Positions 48,771 to 64,000 of a DNA stretch of 64,000 nucleotides are shown piece after piece. The stretch lies in NCBI GenBank assembly GCA_949775045.1, contig OX459098.1, forward strand, positions 11,504,741 to 11,568,740, read 5' to 3'. The notes under the pieces were generated by a model. The model did no database searches, was not told the DNA's origin, and saw only the letters and a list, made by a program, of their open reading frames with translations. Made by a program: the position numbers and the translations under genes. The DNA is from Metridium senile (lineage: Eukaryota > Cnidaria > Anthozoa > Actiniaria > Metridiidae). Position 1 is the stretch's first letter. The number at the start of each line of letters is the position of its first letter.

Positions 48771-48905
48771 ACTTTTTCATCTCAAATTGTGTTCGTCCTG
48801 TTTTTATACCAGACGACTTGTCCGTCATAGGACGACTTGTCCGTCACAAGACGATTTGACCGTCATAAGATGATCTATTTGTCCGTCATAAGGGTCCGTC
48901 ACAGC
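48771..48905. repeat. Short tandem repeats around GACGACTTGTCCGTCATAG
   Basis: Four to five degenerate copies of an 18-20 bp word (GACGACTTGTCCGTCA, GACGATTTGACCGTCA). The surrounding open frame is not conserved coding sequence as far as I can tell. Confidence 0.75.
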
Positions 48906-48972
48906 AGCCAGGTCTCAAACCAGAGCATATAAGCCTCTAAGAGAAGGACTGCTCTTACTATGGTAAATAAAA

Positions 48973-49640
48973 TGGTCACCGTACACTGTGAAACACATCA
49001 AGCTAATTGAAGATACCCAACGTAGGGCAACAAAGTTTATTCTGAACTATCCAGAAGACATGTGCTACACCGACAGACTCCGCGTACTCGAGCTCCAACC
49101 TTTAGAGCATAGAAGGAACATAACTGACTTTATTCTACTATACAAGATAAGAAATAACTCAATTGACACTGACCTCAAACAGCACCTGCTACCTTCTGCA
49201 TCCTCCTACAACACAAGGAACTTTGACAGTAATAACTACATTCAGCCTCATCACCACAAGCAAACCTACTACAGAGCCACCTTCCTCCCAAGAACAGTTG
49301 GTCTCTGGAATAAGCTTCCAACTGCAGCTATGTCAATGAAATTGAAACTATTGCAATTTAAGAAGCATGCAATTTGCTGCTATCACAATCAACTGTCACA
49401 GTACAAACCTTATTAGCTCTTTACTTGACTATTGAACCCTATTTTATAGACCATAAACTTAGACTTATTAATATCATTTTTATATATTTTTTATCTATAG
49501 GGGAAGTTTATCAATTGGGACGAAAGTCCTGTAGCTTCTACCTGTCACAAAATTAGCTTTAGAAATTTTATCATTAACTGCTTCTCGTTTTATTTTATTT
49601 TAACTACATTTATATATTGTGACAAATAAATAAATAAATA
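48973..49640 (+). mobile_element. 5'-truncated LINE, reverse-transcriptase C-terminus and 3' tail
   Basis: The frame at 48973-49414 reads WSPYTVKHIKLIEDTQRRAT, then TDRLRVLELQPLEHRR, ITDFILLYKI, and TFLPRTVGLWNKLP near its end. This is the usual order at the end of non-LTR retrotransposon ORF2. The 3' end carries (AATA)n (49625-49645). About 145 residues of ORF remain, open without stops, which suggests a fairly recent insertion. The element is otherwise missing. Confidence 0.88.
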
Positions 49641-49898
49641 CAAAAAATGAAATAAGACTTTGTCCGTCTTCTAGTGAGTAAACGGCCATCAAAGGTGTGA
49701 AAAGGTGATTATATTTACTTGATGCAGTGTTACCGCTCTAGCCGCTCAAATAAAAGCAGCTTAATTATTTGCAGGTTTTTGAAAGTCTGATCAAAGACAA
49801 GCTCAGTTTGTGATTGGTCTAAAATTCCGCGCGCAGTATCGTCACAATCCTTGCGTTGCCCGAGACGATACATCGTTTCGATTCTATTGTGAATATGG

Positions 49899-54303
<4,405 letters not shown>

Positions 54304-54474
54304 GCCTTTTAATATGACATTTGAATTTGGTTAACTTAGTAAATTTACTTTTGAGGGAGAAGAACCTATATATAAAAGCTAATTATATTGGCAGTCAATA
54401 ACTTGCAATTAGTTTTCTCAATCTATTTTAATTAAGAACATTTATGAATAGAATTAAGTGCTATGTACCTAGCC

Positions 54475-54600
54475 TTTTACTCCGCTCGAAACGTCAGTTA
54501 AGTTTAGTGATATTTTTTACGGTGTTACAAATTTCATTCTATTACCTATATCGTTTATATCAAACACTGACGCAGCCTATATGTGTTTCATATTGACGAA
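54475..54600 (+). mobile_element. Family B hammerhead element, 3' half
   Basis: CGAAACGTCAGTTAAGTT, TTTTTTACGGTGTTACAAATTT, TATCGTTTATATCAAACACTG and GCAGCCTATAT match the right arm and tail of 4942-5168. The CUGANGA half is not recognisable, so this is a truncated copy. It lies after the stop of the unrecognised gene. Confidence 0.75.
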
Positions 54601-54804
54601 TCGATGTCCATATGTAATAAAACTGGCTGTGGCATGGCAACATCATATCACGTGACGCTAATTCTGCTTATTGACATTTTTCCAACCCTAGTTACCGCGT
54701 TCATTAATTCAAAGTTTGAAAGAAGAGGCCCATCCAATCTTAGCGGAGACAGTTCAAGGTATATCAAATAATACAATCCAGTATGCAAATATAATTATGT
54801 CAAC

Positions 54805-54993
54805 ATACACCTACTTGCAAGAAGTGGACATACGAAAAAAGAACATTTGTATTTAGTGTGTTAGGAATAAATTAAAAGTACAAAAGAAAGAGTTTAGCTT
54901 TAGTGATCATCTTTTGTACTTTTAATTTATTCCTAACCCATTAAATACAAATGTTCTTTTTTCGTATGACAACGTTCTTGCAAGTAGGTGTAT
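54805..54993. mobile_element. Foldback element
   Basis: ATACACCTACTTGCAAG and TACGAAAAAAGAACATTTG arms at the left are mirrored at the right (CAAATGTTCTTTTTTCGTA, CTTGCAAGTAGGTGTAT). The loop lies around AGAGTTTAGC. The words ACAACGTTCTTGCAA and AGAGTACAAACA recur near 61889 and, reversed, near 62140. Confidence 0.85.
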
Positions 54994-55505
54994 ATCTAAG
55001 ATATTATAGAGTACAAACATTAAAAGTGTGCAACATAATTAGTACTAAATAGTGATATTTTATGCTAATTCTATTATTTAATTAGCACTATATAGTACTA
55101 ATTAGTACTACTTGTTTCACGGTTATATTGTTTGCACTGTAATACCAATATTATTGCAAATAGAAAATCATTATTGATTTAAATAATTAATTATTAATAA
55201 TTAATTAGTCAAAAACCGACCAACTCTTTCTTCCTCCAGTCATAGTGGTTATAAACCGGTATATAAACCGGTTATAAACCGGTATAACTTGTTTTTGTGC
55301 AATATTTGTTAAGACATCTATAGTTCACTATTATATTGCCACAAATAATAAAAAAAACAGATAGTACCAGACAATTGCAAAGGATCATATTGGAAAGGAT
55401 CGCCGGATATTTTTTTCCCATTCTATGTATGTGCAGAAATTTGTTTTTTCAACTTCCATGAATATTTTTTTCGTTGCTGTGCATGATATTTTTTTCTCTC
55501 TTTAA

Positions 55506-56429
55506 GGTAGTTCGGGCGTCTTAGATTCTATCGTTAGATCTTTTTGAAACTTCTCATGTAAAAAGAGCAAACTAAGTTAAGTTCAAAACTAAAATAAAAA
55601 TAATGGGTCACCGTGCTCGTTTCGGAGATAAGGGCGGTAGACTGGGGCCCATTTTGGTCATTTTTTGTCACAAAAATTGTCGGAATTTGAAACATAAAAC
55701 GCTATTTATTCTATTTTTCCCGATAGCAAACTTTTTAACAAGCATTTGCAAAAGAAAGGCATTTTCCAATCAAACATATTATTTGTCATGTTTTACTCAA
55801 GAAAATCCTTTGGGCAAAAAAATACTGCGAAAAGTACGTGCATGTCGAGAATTTTGATGCAAAAATAAACTCAAAATGTGAAAAATACCACATTTTGCAC
55901 TCGAAAACCATATCATTTTTATTTCACGGAATGAAGAGTTCTGATAAGGGAAATCCATCTATAAAATAAAAATGGGGTGACACCGCGCTCTTTTCCGAGT
56001 TATAGCACGAAAACCCTTTAAAATGTATATTTCGTGAACCTATTTTTTGTCCGTGCGGGACTGGTAACTAGTTCCCTATAATATTATCGAAACAAACTTT
56101 AACATTTTTTGGTCCGCTAATATCTCTAGAATCGATGTTAAGCTGATTATGACCAGTTTAATTCGTAATTCTTGCCCAAAACACTAATTTATATGACGCA
56201 TTATAGTTCCAAAAATCGACACTAAAACGACGCCGATTTGAATGCGAAAAAATCATGAATTTAACGAAAAATCTTGATTTCTCGTGAATGCGGGTCTAAA
56301 TTCAGGAGATTTTTTGCTGAGACGATGTGCTTGTCTTGTGAATGCATAACGTTCCCATGATTTTCAAATCGGAAAATACTAAAAGCTAAAAAACGAAATT
56401 ATGTGATTACGGCTGGGTCCCGAACTACC
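55506..56429. mobile_element. 924-bp element with TTAA target duplication
   Basis: GGTAGTTCGGG (55506-55516) and CCCGAACTACC (56419-56429) are perfect 11-bp inverted ends, each directly flanked by TTAA (55502-55505, 56430-56433). TTAA targets are known for piggyBac and Kolobok. The ends are not typical piggyBac. An 84-residue frame inside (55603-55857) resembles nothing I know. Two related internal blocks contain GGGTCACCG and GGGTGACACCG. Confidence 0.88.
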
Positions 56430-56433
56430 TTAA

Positions 56434-57000
56434 GGCTGTGCTCGGATTTTTTTGGGGGGTATTTGCCCAACTCCCCCCCCCCCCGAATTTTTTTTTGGGA
56501 TATTTGCTAGGAGGCTAGTATAGTTCCTGCATAGTTAAACCTTGGTTTCGCAAGAACAAATCCCACATTGAGATACGCCGGGGCAAGCTTATGTGTGGTT
56601 TTAAACACCATGCTTGTTTGGGCTGGGTTGCCTTTCTACAGTCATGTTCAAAATTGTTGAGACATTGTCCCATTTTTATGATCGTTTTTAAAGAAAACGT
56701 TTTCATGTAAAAAAAAAAACAGAAAATTTCAGTGTCACAAAATGTTCCTTTTGACACAGCTGTTCGATTTTCAAGGGCTAGGGTCACGTGACCTGTTGTT
56801 GCAAAGGGCCTAGAGAGCCAAAAAATATCCTGCACCATAAAAACCCGGTATCTGTAGATACATGTATCTAATAACCCATCCAGTACACGCTGAGGAAGAG
56901 CTTATAGTTACACTATAAGCCAATCAAAAAGCCCAAAAGTGGCGAAAATGACATTTTTTGATGGACTAATTATATAGGCAATGCAAAATGCGCAAAAAAT
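56434..57000. other. Intergenic, no gene seen
   Basis: It contains a C-run at 56466 and a possible Tc1/mariner-like end (CAGTCATGTTCAAAATTGTTG near 56640) without a partner. The minus-strand open frame of 107 residues has no recognisable feature. Confidence 0.5.
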
Positions 57001-57039
57001 GACAAAAAAAGAAATTTTTCAATGGACATATATGTAAAT

Positions 57040-58920
57040 GATAGAATGATATACTAGTGATATGACGATGATTAATGATATACTAATGATATATGACAAT
57101 GATATACTAATCATATGATCATGATATACTAATGATAAAATAATATGACAATGATATACTAATGATATGACAATATGGTAATAATGACAATGATATACTA
57201 ATTATATGAAAATGACATACTAATGACATGACAATTATAAACTAATGATATACTAATGATATGACAATGATATACTAATGACATGATAATGATACACTAA
57301 TATGGTAATGATACACTAATATGATAATTATATGATAGTGATACGTACACTAATGATATGATGATATACTCATGATACGACAATGATATACTAATGATAT
57401 GATAATGATACACTAATGATAATGATAATGATATACTAATGATATGATATACTAATGATATGATATACTAATGATATGACAATGATATACTAATGATAAT
57501 GATATACTAATGATATGGCAATGATATACTAATGATATGATAATGATACACTAATGATAATGATATACTAATGATATGGCAATGATATATTAATGATATG
57601 ATAATGATATACTAATGATATGATAATGATATACTAATGATATGATATACTAATGATATGATATACTAATGATATGACAATGATATACTAATGATAATGA
57701 TATACTAATGATATGACAATGATATACTAATGATATACTAATGATATGACAATGATATACTAATGATATGACAATGATATGACAATGATATACTAATGAT
57801 ATGACAATGATATACTAATGATATGACAATGATATACTAATGATATGACAATGATATACTAATGATATACTAATGATATGACAATGATATACTAATGATA
57901 TGACAATGATATACTAATGATATGACAATGATATACTAATGATATGACAATGATATACTAATGATATGATAATGATATACTAATGATATGATATACTAAT
58001 GATATGATATACTAATGATATGACAATGATATACTAATGATAATGATATACTAATGATATGACAATGATATACTAATGATATACTAATGATATGACAATG
58101 ATATACTAATGATATGACAATGATATGACAATGATATACTAATGATATGACAATGATATACTAATGATATGACAATGATATACTAATGATATGACAATGA
58201 TATGATGCTATACTAATGATATACTAATGATATGATAATGATATACTAATGATATGATAATGATACACTAATGATATGGCAATGAAATAATAACTATTAT
58301 TCCCTAAAATATGATACACTAATGATATAACAATGATACACTAATGATATGGCAATGATATACTAATGATATGACAATGATATACTAACGATATGACAAT
58401 GATATACTAATGATATACTAATAATATGACAATGATATACTAATGACATGACAATGATATACTAATGACATGACAATGATATACTAATGATATACTAATG
58501 ATATGACAATGATATACTAATGATATGACAATGATATACTAATGATATGACAATGATATACTAATGATATGACAATGATATACTAATGATATGACAATGA
58601 TATGATGCTATACTAATGATATACTAATGATATGATAATGATATACTAATGATATGACAATGATATACTAATGATATACTAATAATATGACAATGATATA
58701 CTAATGACATGACAATGATATACTAATGACATGACAATGATATACTAATGATATACTAATGATATGACAATGATACACTAATGATATACTAATGATATGA
58801 TATACTAATGATAATGATACACTAATGATATAACAATGATACACTAATGACATGGCAATGATATACTAATGATATACTAACGATATGACAATGATATGAC
58901 AATGATATACTAATGATATG
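57040..58920. repeat. Satellite block 1: ATGATATACTAATGATATGACA
   Basis: Dozens of 11- and 22-bp units built from GATATACTAAT and GATATGACAAT, with higher-order blocks of about 150-300 bp that repeat (for example 57590-57960 against 57960-58200). Confidence 0.97.
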
Positions 58921-59170
58921 ACAATGATACACTAATGATATGGCAATGATACACTAATGATATGGCAATGATACACTAATGATATGGCAATGATACACTA
59001 ATGATATGGCAATGATACACTAATGATATGGCAATGATACACTAATGATATGGCAATGATACACTAATGATATGGCAATGATACACTAATGATATGGCAA
59101 TGATACACTAATGATATGGCAATGATACACTAATGATATGGCAATGATACACTAATGATATGGCAATGAT
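58921..59170. repeat. Satellite block 2: GATACACTAATGATATGGCAAT
   Basis: About eleven near-perfect 22-bp units, a C/G-substituted version of block 1. Confidence 0.97.
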
Positions 59171-60030
59171 ACACTACTGATGATACACTCATGATACACT
59201 CATGATACACTCATGATACACTCATGATACACTCATGATACACTCATGATACACTCATGATACACTCATGATACACTCATGATACACTCATGATACACTC
59301 ATGATACACTCATGATACACTCATGATACACTCATGATACACTCATGATACACTCATGATACACTCATGATACACTCATGATACACTCATGATACACTCA
59401 TGATACACTCATGATACACTCATGATACACTCATGATACACTCATGATACACTCATGATACACTCATGATACACTCATGATACACTCATGATACACTCAT
59501 GATACACTCATGATACACTCATGATACACTCATGATACACTCATGATACACTCATGATACACTCATGATACACTCATGATACACTCATGATACACTCATG
59601 ATACACTCATGATACACTCATGATACACTCATGATACACTCATGATACACTCATGATACACTCATGATACACTCATGATACACTCATGATACACTCATGA
59701 TACACTCATGATACACTCATGATACACTCATGATACACTCATGATACACTCATGATACACTCATGATACACTCATGATACACTCATGATACACTCATGAT
59801 ACACTCATGATACACTCATGATACACTCATGATACACTCATGATACACTCATGATACACTCATGATACACTCATGATACACTCATGATACACTCATGATA
59901 CACTCATGATACACTCATGATACACTCATGATACACTCATGATACACTCATGATACACTCATGATACACTCATGATACACTCATGATACACTCATGATAC
60001 ACTTATGATACACTTATGATACACTTATGA
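59171..60030. repeat. Satellite block 3: TGATACACTCA 11-mer
   Basis: About 75 virtually identical 11-bp units, the most homogeneous part of the array; the last three change to TGATACACTTA. Confidence 0.98.
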
Positions 60031-60680
60031 TACGCTAATATGATACGCTAATATGATACGCTAATATGATACGCTAATATGATACGCTAATATGATACGC
60101 TAATATGATATGCTAATATGATATGCTAATATGATATGCTAATATGATATGCTAATATGATATGCTGCTATGCTATGCTGCTATGCTATGCTATGCTGCT
60201 ATGCTATGCTATGCTGCTATGCTATGCTGATATGCTATGCTGATACGCTACGCTGATACGCTACGCTACGCTGATACGCTACGCTGATACGCTACGCTAC
60301 GATAATACGCTACTACGATACGCTACGCTAATACGATGCGCTACGCTAATACGATGCGCTACGCTAATACGCTACGACGATACGCTACTACGATACGCTA
60401 CGCTAATACGATACGCTACGCTAATACGATACGCTAATACGATACGATACGCTAATACGATACGATACGCTAATACGATACGCTAATATGATACGATACA
60501 CTAATGATATGATACACTAATGATATATGACAATGATATGATACACTAATGATATGATATGACAATGATACAATATACTAATAATATGATGATATGACAA
60601 TGATATATACTATGATAATGATACACTAATGACATGACCGATATACTAATGATATACTAATGATTATGATATGATAATGA
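60031..60680. repeat. Satellite block 4: GATACGCTAATAT and derived units
   Basis: The unit becomes 13 bp (TGATACGCTAATA), then GATATGCTAAT, then CTGCTATGCTATG, then GATACGCTACGC and AATACGATACGCT. It returns to GATATACTAAT-type units near 60500-60680, where the array ends. Confidence 0.95.
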
Positions 60681-60689
60681 TAATGTAGC

Positions 60690-61521
60690 CATAAGAGCAA
60701 GTGGGTTTGGGGAAGTAATCAGTAAACAACACAAAAAAGCACTTTTATTTCCAACTTCAAAAAATGAAATTGTGAGGAGAGAAGTATGAAAGGAGGATGA
60801 TAATGAGATGGCAGAACTCAAATACAAAATATACTAATTTCAAGAAAGTTAGTCACTAAAAGTCTACAAATCAAAGCTACAGAGGATCATGGCAAATACT
60901 TAATATCAGAAAAACGTATCTACCCATAATCCTCGTTGGCCTCAGCTTTCTAGCTTTTAGGTGAAAAACTTTATTGAAATAAGTGTATAAGAAAAAATAA
61001 CAAACATTGCATTAAACTGAAGAGCATCAAGAAAGCAACAATGAATGAAAATTTGAACACAAGAGGAAACAGACAGTAGGGGATGAGAAACTTCACATTT
61101 TGAGAAGATTTCAACCTAAGTAACACCCCGGGCAAATGAGAAGCAGACTGGATCAAAGTGGTGAGCTACAAAACAGGACTGGTAATATGCGAGGTGTTGG
61201 CAAGTACATGAAATATTCTGTGGCTGTTAAACATTTGCTGTTGCTAAGTTGCTGAACTGTAAAACTATAAAATTGACCATCCGTTTGACGCGGTTTTGCT
61301 TGTAATGTTAACTAGGAGTAGTTTCTTTTTGCAAGGAATCCAGTAATTCTGACATTTGATATTTGCTATTTAAGATATAGGTTATATAAAATTATTTTAA
61401 TATAAATATAGTAGTAGTATTTTGTTTATTATTTTTACTATAGTGATTTGTTTTAACTTCCTATTTTTATTAGGAATGGTTAGTGTTTACACAAATTACT
61501 GCAGCAAATCTGACAAATTGA
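60690..61521. other. Intergenic, no gene seen
   Basis: Ordinary AT-rich sequence to the right of the satellite. Only short open frames occur. Confidence 0.6.
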
Positions 61522-61669
61522 TAGAGTAGACGCACTTAATCCATGAAACAAATACTAATTTTTAGTACTAAATAGTGATAATAAAACAATAAAAAAACAA
61601 AGAATTTTTTTTATGAAATAGTACTAATTAGTACTAATTATATGTCACGGATTTAGTGCGTCTACTCTA
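61522..61669. mobile_element. MITE with TAGAGTAGACGCACTTAATCC ends
   Basis: TAGAGTAGACGCACTTAATCC and GGATTTAGTGCGTCTACTCTA are inverted ends; the interior has TAGTACTAAT words shared with 55040-55120. Confidence 0.85.
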
Positions 61670-61902
61670 CCATCATATAATATTATTTAATATATTAAAT
61701 ACTTTTGATCTGAACTAAATATTGAGGAGATAACTTAATTGGCGAGCGTTGAAAATAATTACTTTGAACCGAAGAATATAGCTTTTGATAAAAATTTATT
61801 TCCAATGCTGTTCTAGAGTATCATTTTAGCGTTCGAGTGTGGTGCTTATTCAAGGGTGGAGCGTATTCAACTAAATAACAAAAGTCAGGACAACGTTCTT
61901 GC

Positions 61903-62052
61903 AATAGCTGTTATTACAGTTATATGCAAATGATTTCAAACAATGGATTCCAATCGAGGCTTTCGGGCAAACCTATTGTTTTCGCCCGAAAGCCTCGACT
62001 TCAACCGGCATTGTTCAAAATCATTTGCATATAACTGTAATAACAGCTATTA
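61903..62052. mobile_element. Foldback element
   Basis: AATAGCTGTTATTACAGTTA, TATGCAAATGATTT and GAGGCTTTCGGGC arms at the left are mirrored on the right; the loop is AAACCTATTGTTTTC. Confidence 0.88.
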
Positions 62053-62341
62053 GGTGTATGCAAATTCTATTGTTCTCTATTGTTTAATCAACACTATTTA
62101 GTGGTAAATAGTGCAACGTATTGCACACTTTTAGTGTTTGTACTCTATTATATAAAAATGTCTGTATTTTGGTACTGAGAAGAGCCTTTTATATCTGAGA
62201 GAATATCCTTGGTTGTTTCTGGGAGGCAACATTGAACTTTTCAAACAGTTGATCTATTTATTTTAGGTTAGCATATATCTTAATTAGATGAAAATTACTT
62301 GTGTAATTCTAGTTACCCTATTGAAATAAAGTGCTTTATTA

Positions 62342-62372
<31 letters not shown>

Positions 62373-63328
62373 ATTAGATTAGTGCGAGTTTAATCAAGTA
62401 ATAGTTTGGGTTTCAAATCTTTGTGTTTTGATTGGGCAAATTGCGTTTTTGTGCCCTAGTTATTGTATTTATTAAACTTCCTTTTGGTTACTCATAAAAA
62501 AATGCTGTTGAACCGATTTCCTCAAGTTACTGTATTTTTTCACTTTACTGATTTGGTTATTCATAAAGAAATAACATGAGGTCCACTGTTGTACCAATTT
62601 CTGTAAATTTAATTATCACTGGAATTTATTAGCACTGCACACAGCTTTTGACTTACTTTTCTATCCGTTTTACTACTGGATTTAGATCTAAAATTCTTTG
62701 GAGCCTGACTGTTCCTGTATTACTTTACAGACTTGCTGTATATAATTATATTTTTCTTGTTGAGATTTCACTGGTTGAAAATGATGTAAATACACTTTGA
62801 AATATTACCAAACATTTGCTTTATTATATATTGTATCCTATTTATTTTTGTTCCGTAACTGCTAAAGACTGTAGTTCTGAACGTCGTGTCCTGTATATAT
62901 TCACTCTAATGTTATCTATAGTGGATTAATCTTTATACCACTAGATGACTGTGTGGTTTCTTTCATTTATCATAAAAACATCATTATTCTTTCATTTATC
63001 ATAAAAACATGTAACAACATGTTTCTCCTGGAAAATGTTGCTAAAGTTATCTCTCCCTTTTGGTAAATCTTGTGAACTTGATCCTGGAAAAATCTTGATG
63101 AACTGTAAATGCTTACTTAATTAATTCCATCCATTACAAAAATAATCAATTTATCCTTGTCCTCTGCATTGATGCCATCCTTATTGAAACAAGCATCTGT
63201 AACGTCAAGAGTATATATAACCATGCATGTGTATGGTACCAAGAAATTTATAATAATGAATCGATTTGCACATGTAATCACTTATGACCTATATGTAATC
63301 TGATATACTTAAACGTCAATCACGTAAC
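62053..63328 (-). other. Probable LTR and flanking sequence
   Basis: On the minus strand this lies downstream of the Gypsy polypurine tract and probably holds its LTR; the far end is not resolved. A TATATA sits near 63213-63220. A (TAT)n run is at 62340-62375. Confidence 0.4.
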
Positions 63329-63341
63329 ATTCCCCTTCCTA
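63329..63341 (-). other. Polypurine tract and LTR start of the Gypsy element
   Basis: On the minus strand AGGAAGGGGAA is followed by TGTTACGTG, the usual arrangement of a polypurine tract and the TG start of a 3' LTR. It lies about 100 bp after the element's stop codon. Confidence 0.6.
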
Positions 63342-63443
63342 TGAGGATTAACAAAAGTTAGTTTGTGTTCATAATGTTCAAATGTCTCATCTTGCAAGTT
63401 AAATGTCTTTCATATAATCAAAAATCCTAATAAAATCTAATGT

Positions 63444-64000
63444 CTATTTGACAAAGTCCTTGAGCCAGGCAGGCTCTCTAGTTGACCTCTTTGGTCTTGG
63501 TGTGACAGGTGGTGGTGAAATCACTGGCTCTGCTTCCATTGCATTTGGGCTGTATGTGGTTGTTGCTGCAGCCTGTTCCTTGCTGGAGGCCTGTGGAGGG
63601 TCACTCGGTGATGGCAGAGATGCAGGTGTAGGTGTAGACGGTCCTGGGCTTTTCTGTTGTTTCAGATCTGCTCTGTTCCTATGGTAGCTCCTGTTGTCTG
63701 TCTCGACCTCATAAGACCTCTCATCATATCGTCTGATGACTGTAGCAGCCTTGTCCCATTCTTTCTTACCTAGCCGGAATGGCCTCGTTCTTACCACATC
63801 TCCTTCTTCTAGAAGTTTTAGGTCATAAGCTCCTCTGTTGTAGTATTTCGCTTGCTTTTGCTGCTTAGCTTGTGTCTCTTTTTTGACCTTCTCTGGTTGA
63901 ATGGTCCTCGTCCTAGCAATCCTTGAGAAGGACTGCTGTCTATAGCCTCTGTAGGTGTGTTGCGGATGTCTAATAGTGCAAGATAGATGTCTCCTTTAGT
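63444..64000 (-). mobile_element. Ty3/Gypsy retrotransposon, integrase C-terminal end, frameshifted, cut by the window edge
   Basis: The minus-strand frame resembles the end of Ty3/Gypsy polyproteins: DIYLALLDIRNTPTEAID, and in another frame KQQKQAKYYNRGAYDL, GDVVRTRPFRLGKKEWDKA and RSYEVETDNRSYHRNRADL, then a Pro/Ser-rich tail and stop. These fit the end of the integrase core and the C-terminal domain. The reading frame shifts near 63915-63930, so this copy is not intact. The rest lies beyond the window. Confidence 0.85.

Noticed and set aside
48664..48873. 69-residue open frame before the LINE
   Set aside because: It runs through short tandem repeats and does not continue the reverse-transcriptase frame.
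54583..54771. 62-residue open frame
   Set aside because: It starts within the tail of a family B hammerhead element and has no conserved features.
55603..55857. 84-residue open frame as a transposase
   Set aside because: It has no DDE or zinc-finger motif and lies in a non-autonomous TTAA element.
56636..56665. Tc1/mariner element end
   Set aside because: A single end-like word without a matching inverted end or a clear TA border.
57040..60680. CRISPR-like array
   Set aside because: The units are contiguous, without unique spacers, in an animal genome. It is a satellite.

Overview
This window is nuclear DNA of a multicellular animal, most likely a marine invertebrate; I cannot fix the phylum. 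The genes are intron-rich with GT..AG junctions. The background is AT-rich and full of dispersed repeats. The set includes a kinetochore checkpoint gene and a ciliary transition-zone gene. There are no operons, Shine-Dalgarno sites or CRISPR arrays.

Seven genes alternate strictly in strand. (1) KNTC1/Rod, +, 202-26195: 44 exons encoding the C-terminal two thirds (1,564 residues); the 5' end lies upstream of the window. (2) LRR1, -, 27142-29672, four exons, complete. (3) TBCB, +, 29935-34480, six exons, complete. (4) B9D2, -, 35330-35857, one exon, complete. (5) TDP1 with an N-terminal PBZ zinc finger, +, 36211-44914, 16 exons, complete. (6) A NEK-like pseudokinase, -, 46053-48021, two exons. 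(7) An unrecognised protein gene, +, 49899-54303, seven exons. Every exon chain was checked by summing exon lengths and matching codon phase across each splice site. LRR1/TBCB and B9D2/TDP1 are close head-to-head pairs with short shared promoters. From family knowledge, the recognised genes serve the spindle checkpoint, replisome unloading, tubulin folding, ciliogenesis and DNA repair, so this is a housekeeping cluster.

Introns and intergenic DNA are packed with mobile elements. They include several MITE families (two with clear target duplications), a tRNA-derived SINE in three copies, two LINE 3' ends, and a frameshifted Ty3/Gypsy retrotransposon running off the right edge. From 57.0 to 60.7 kb lies a graded satellite whose unit changes stepwise along the array.

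The most notable discovery is a set of foldback elements whose arms carry hammerhead-ribozyme-like cores (CUGANGA, one extra base, a variable stem II, then GAAAC-GUC). Stem II differs between families but stays paired. Four of these elements are flanked by 10-14 bp direct repeats and have a one-sided tail that recurs between copies. That points to retrotransposition, as in Penelope-like elements or retrozymes, rather than to DNA transposons. They sit inside introns of KNTC1, LRR1, TDP1 and the pseudokinase.
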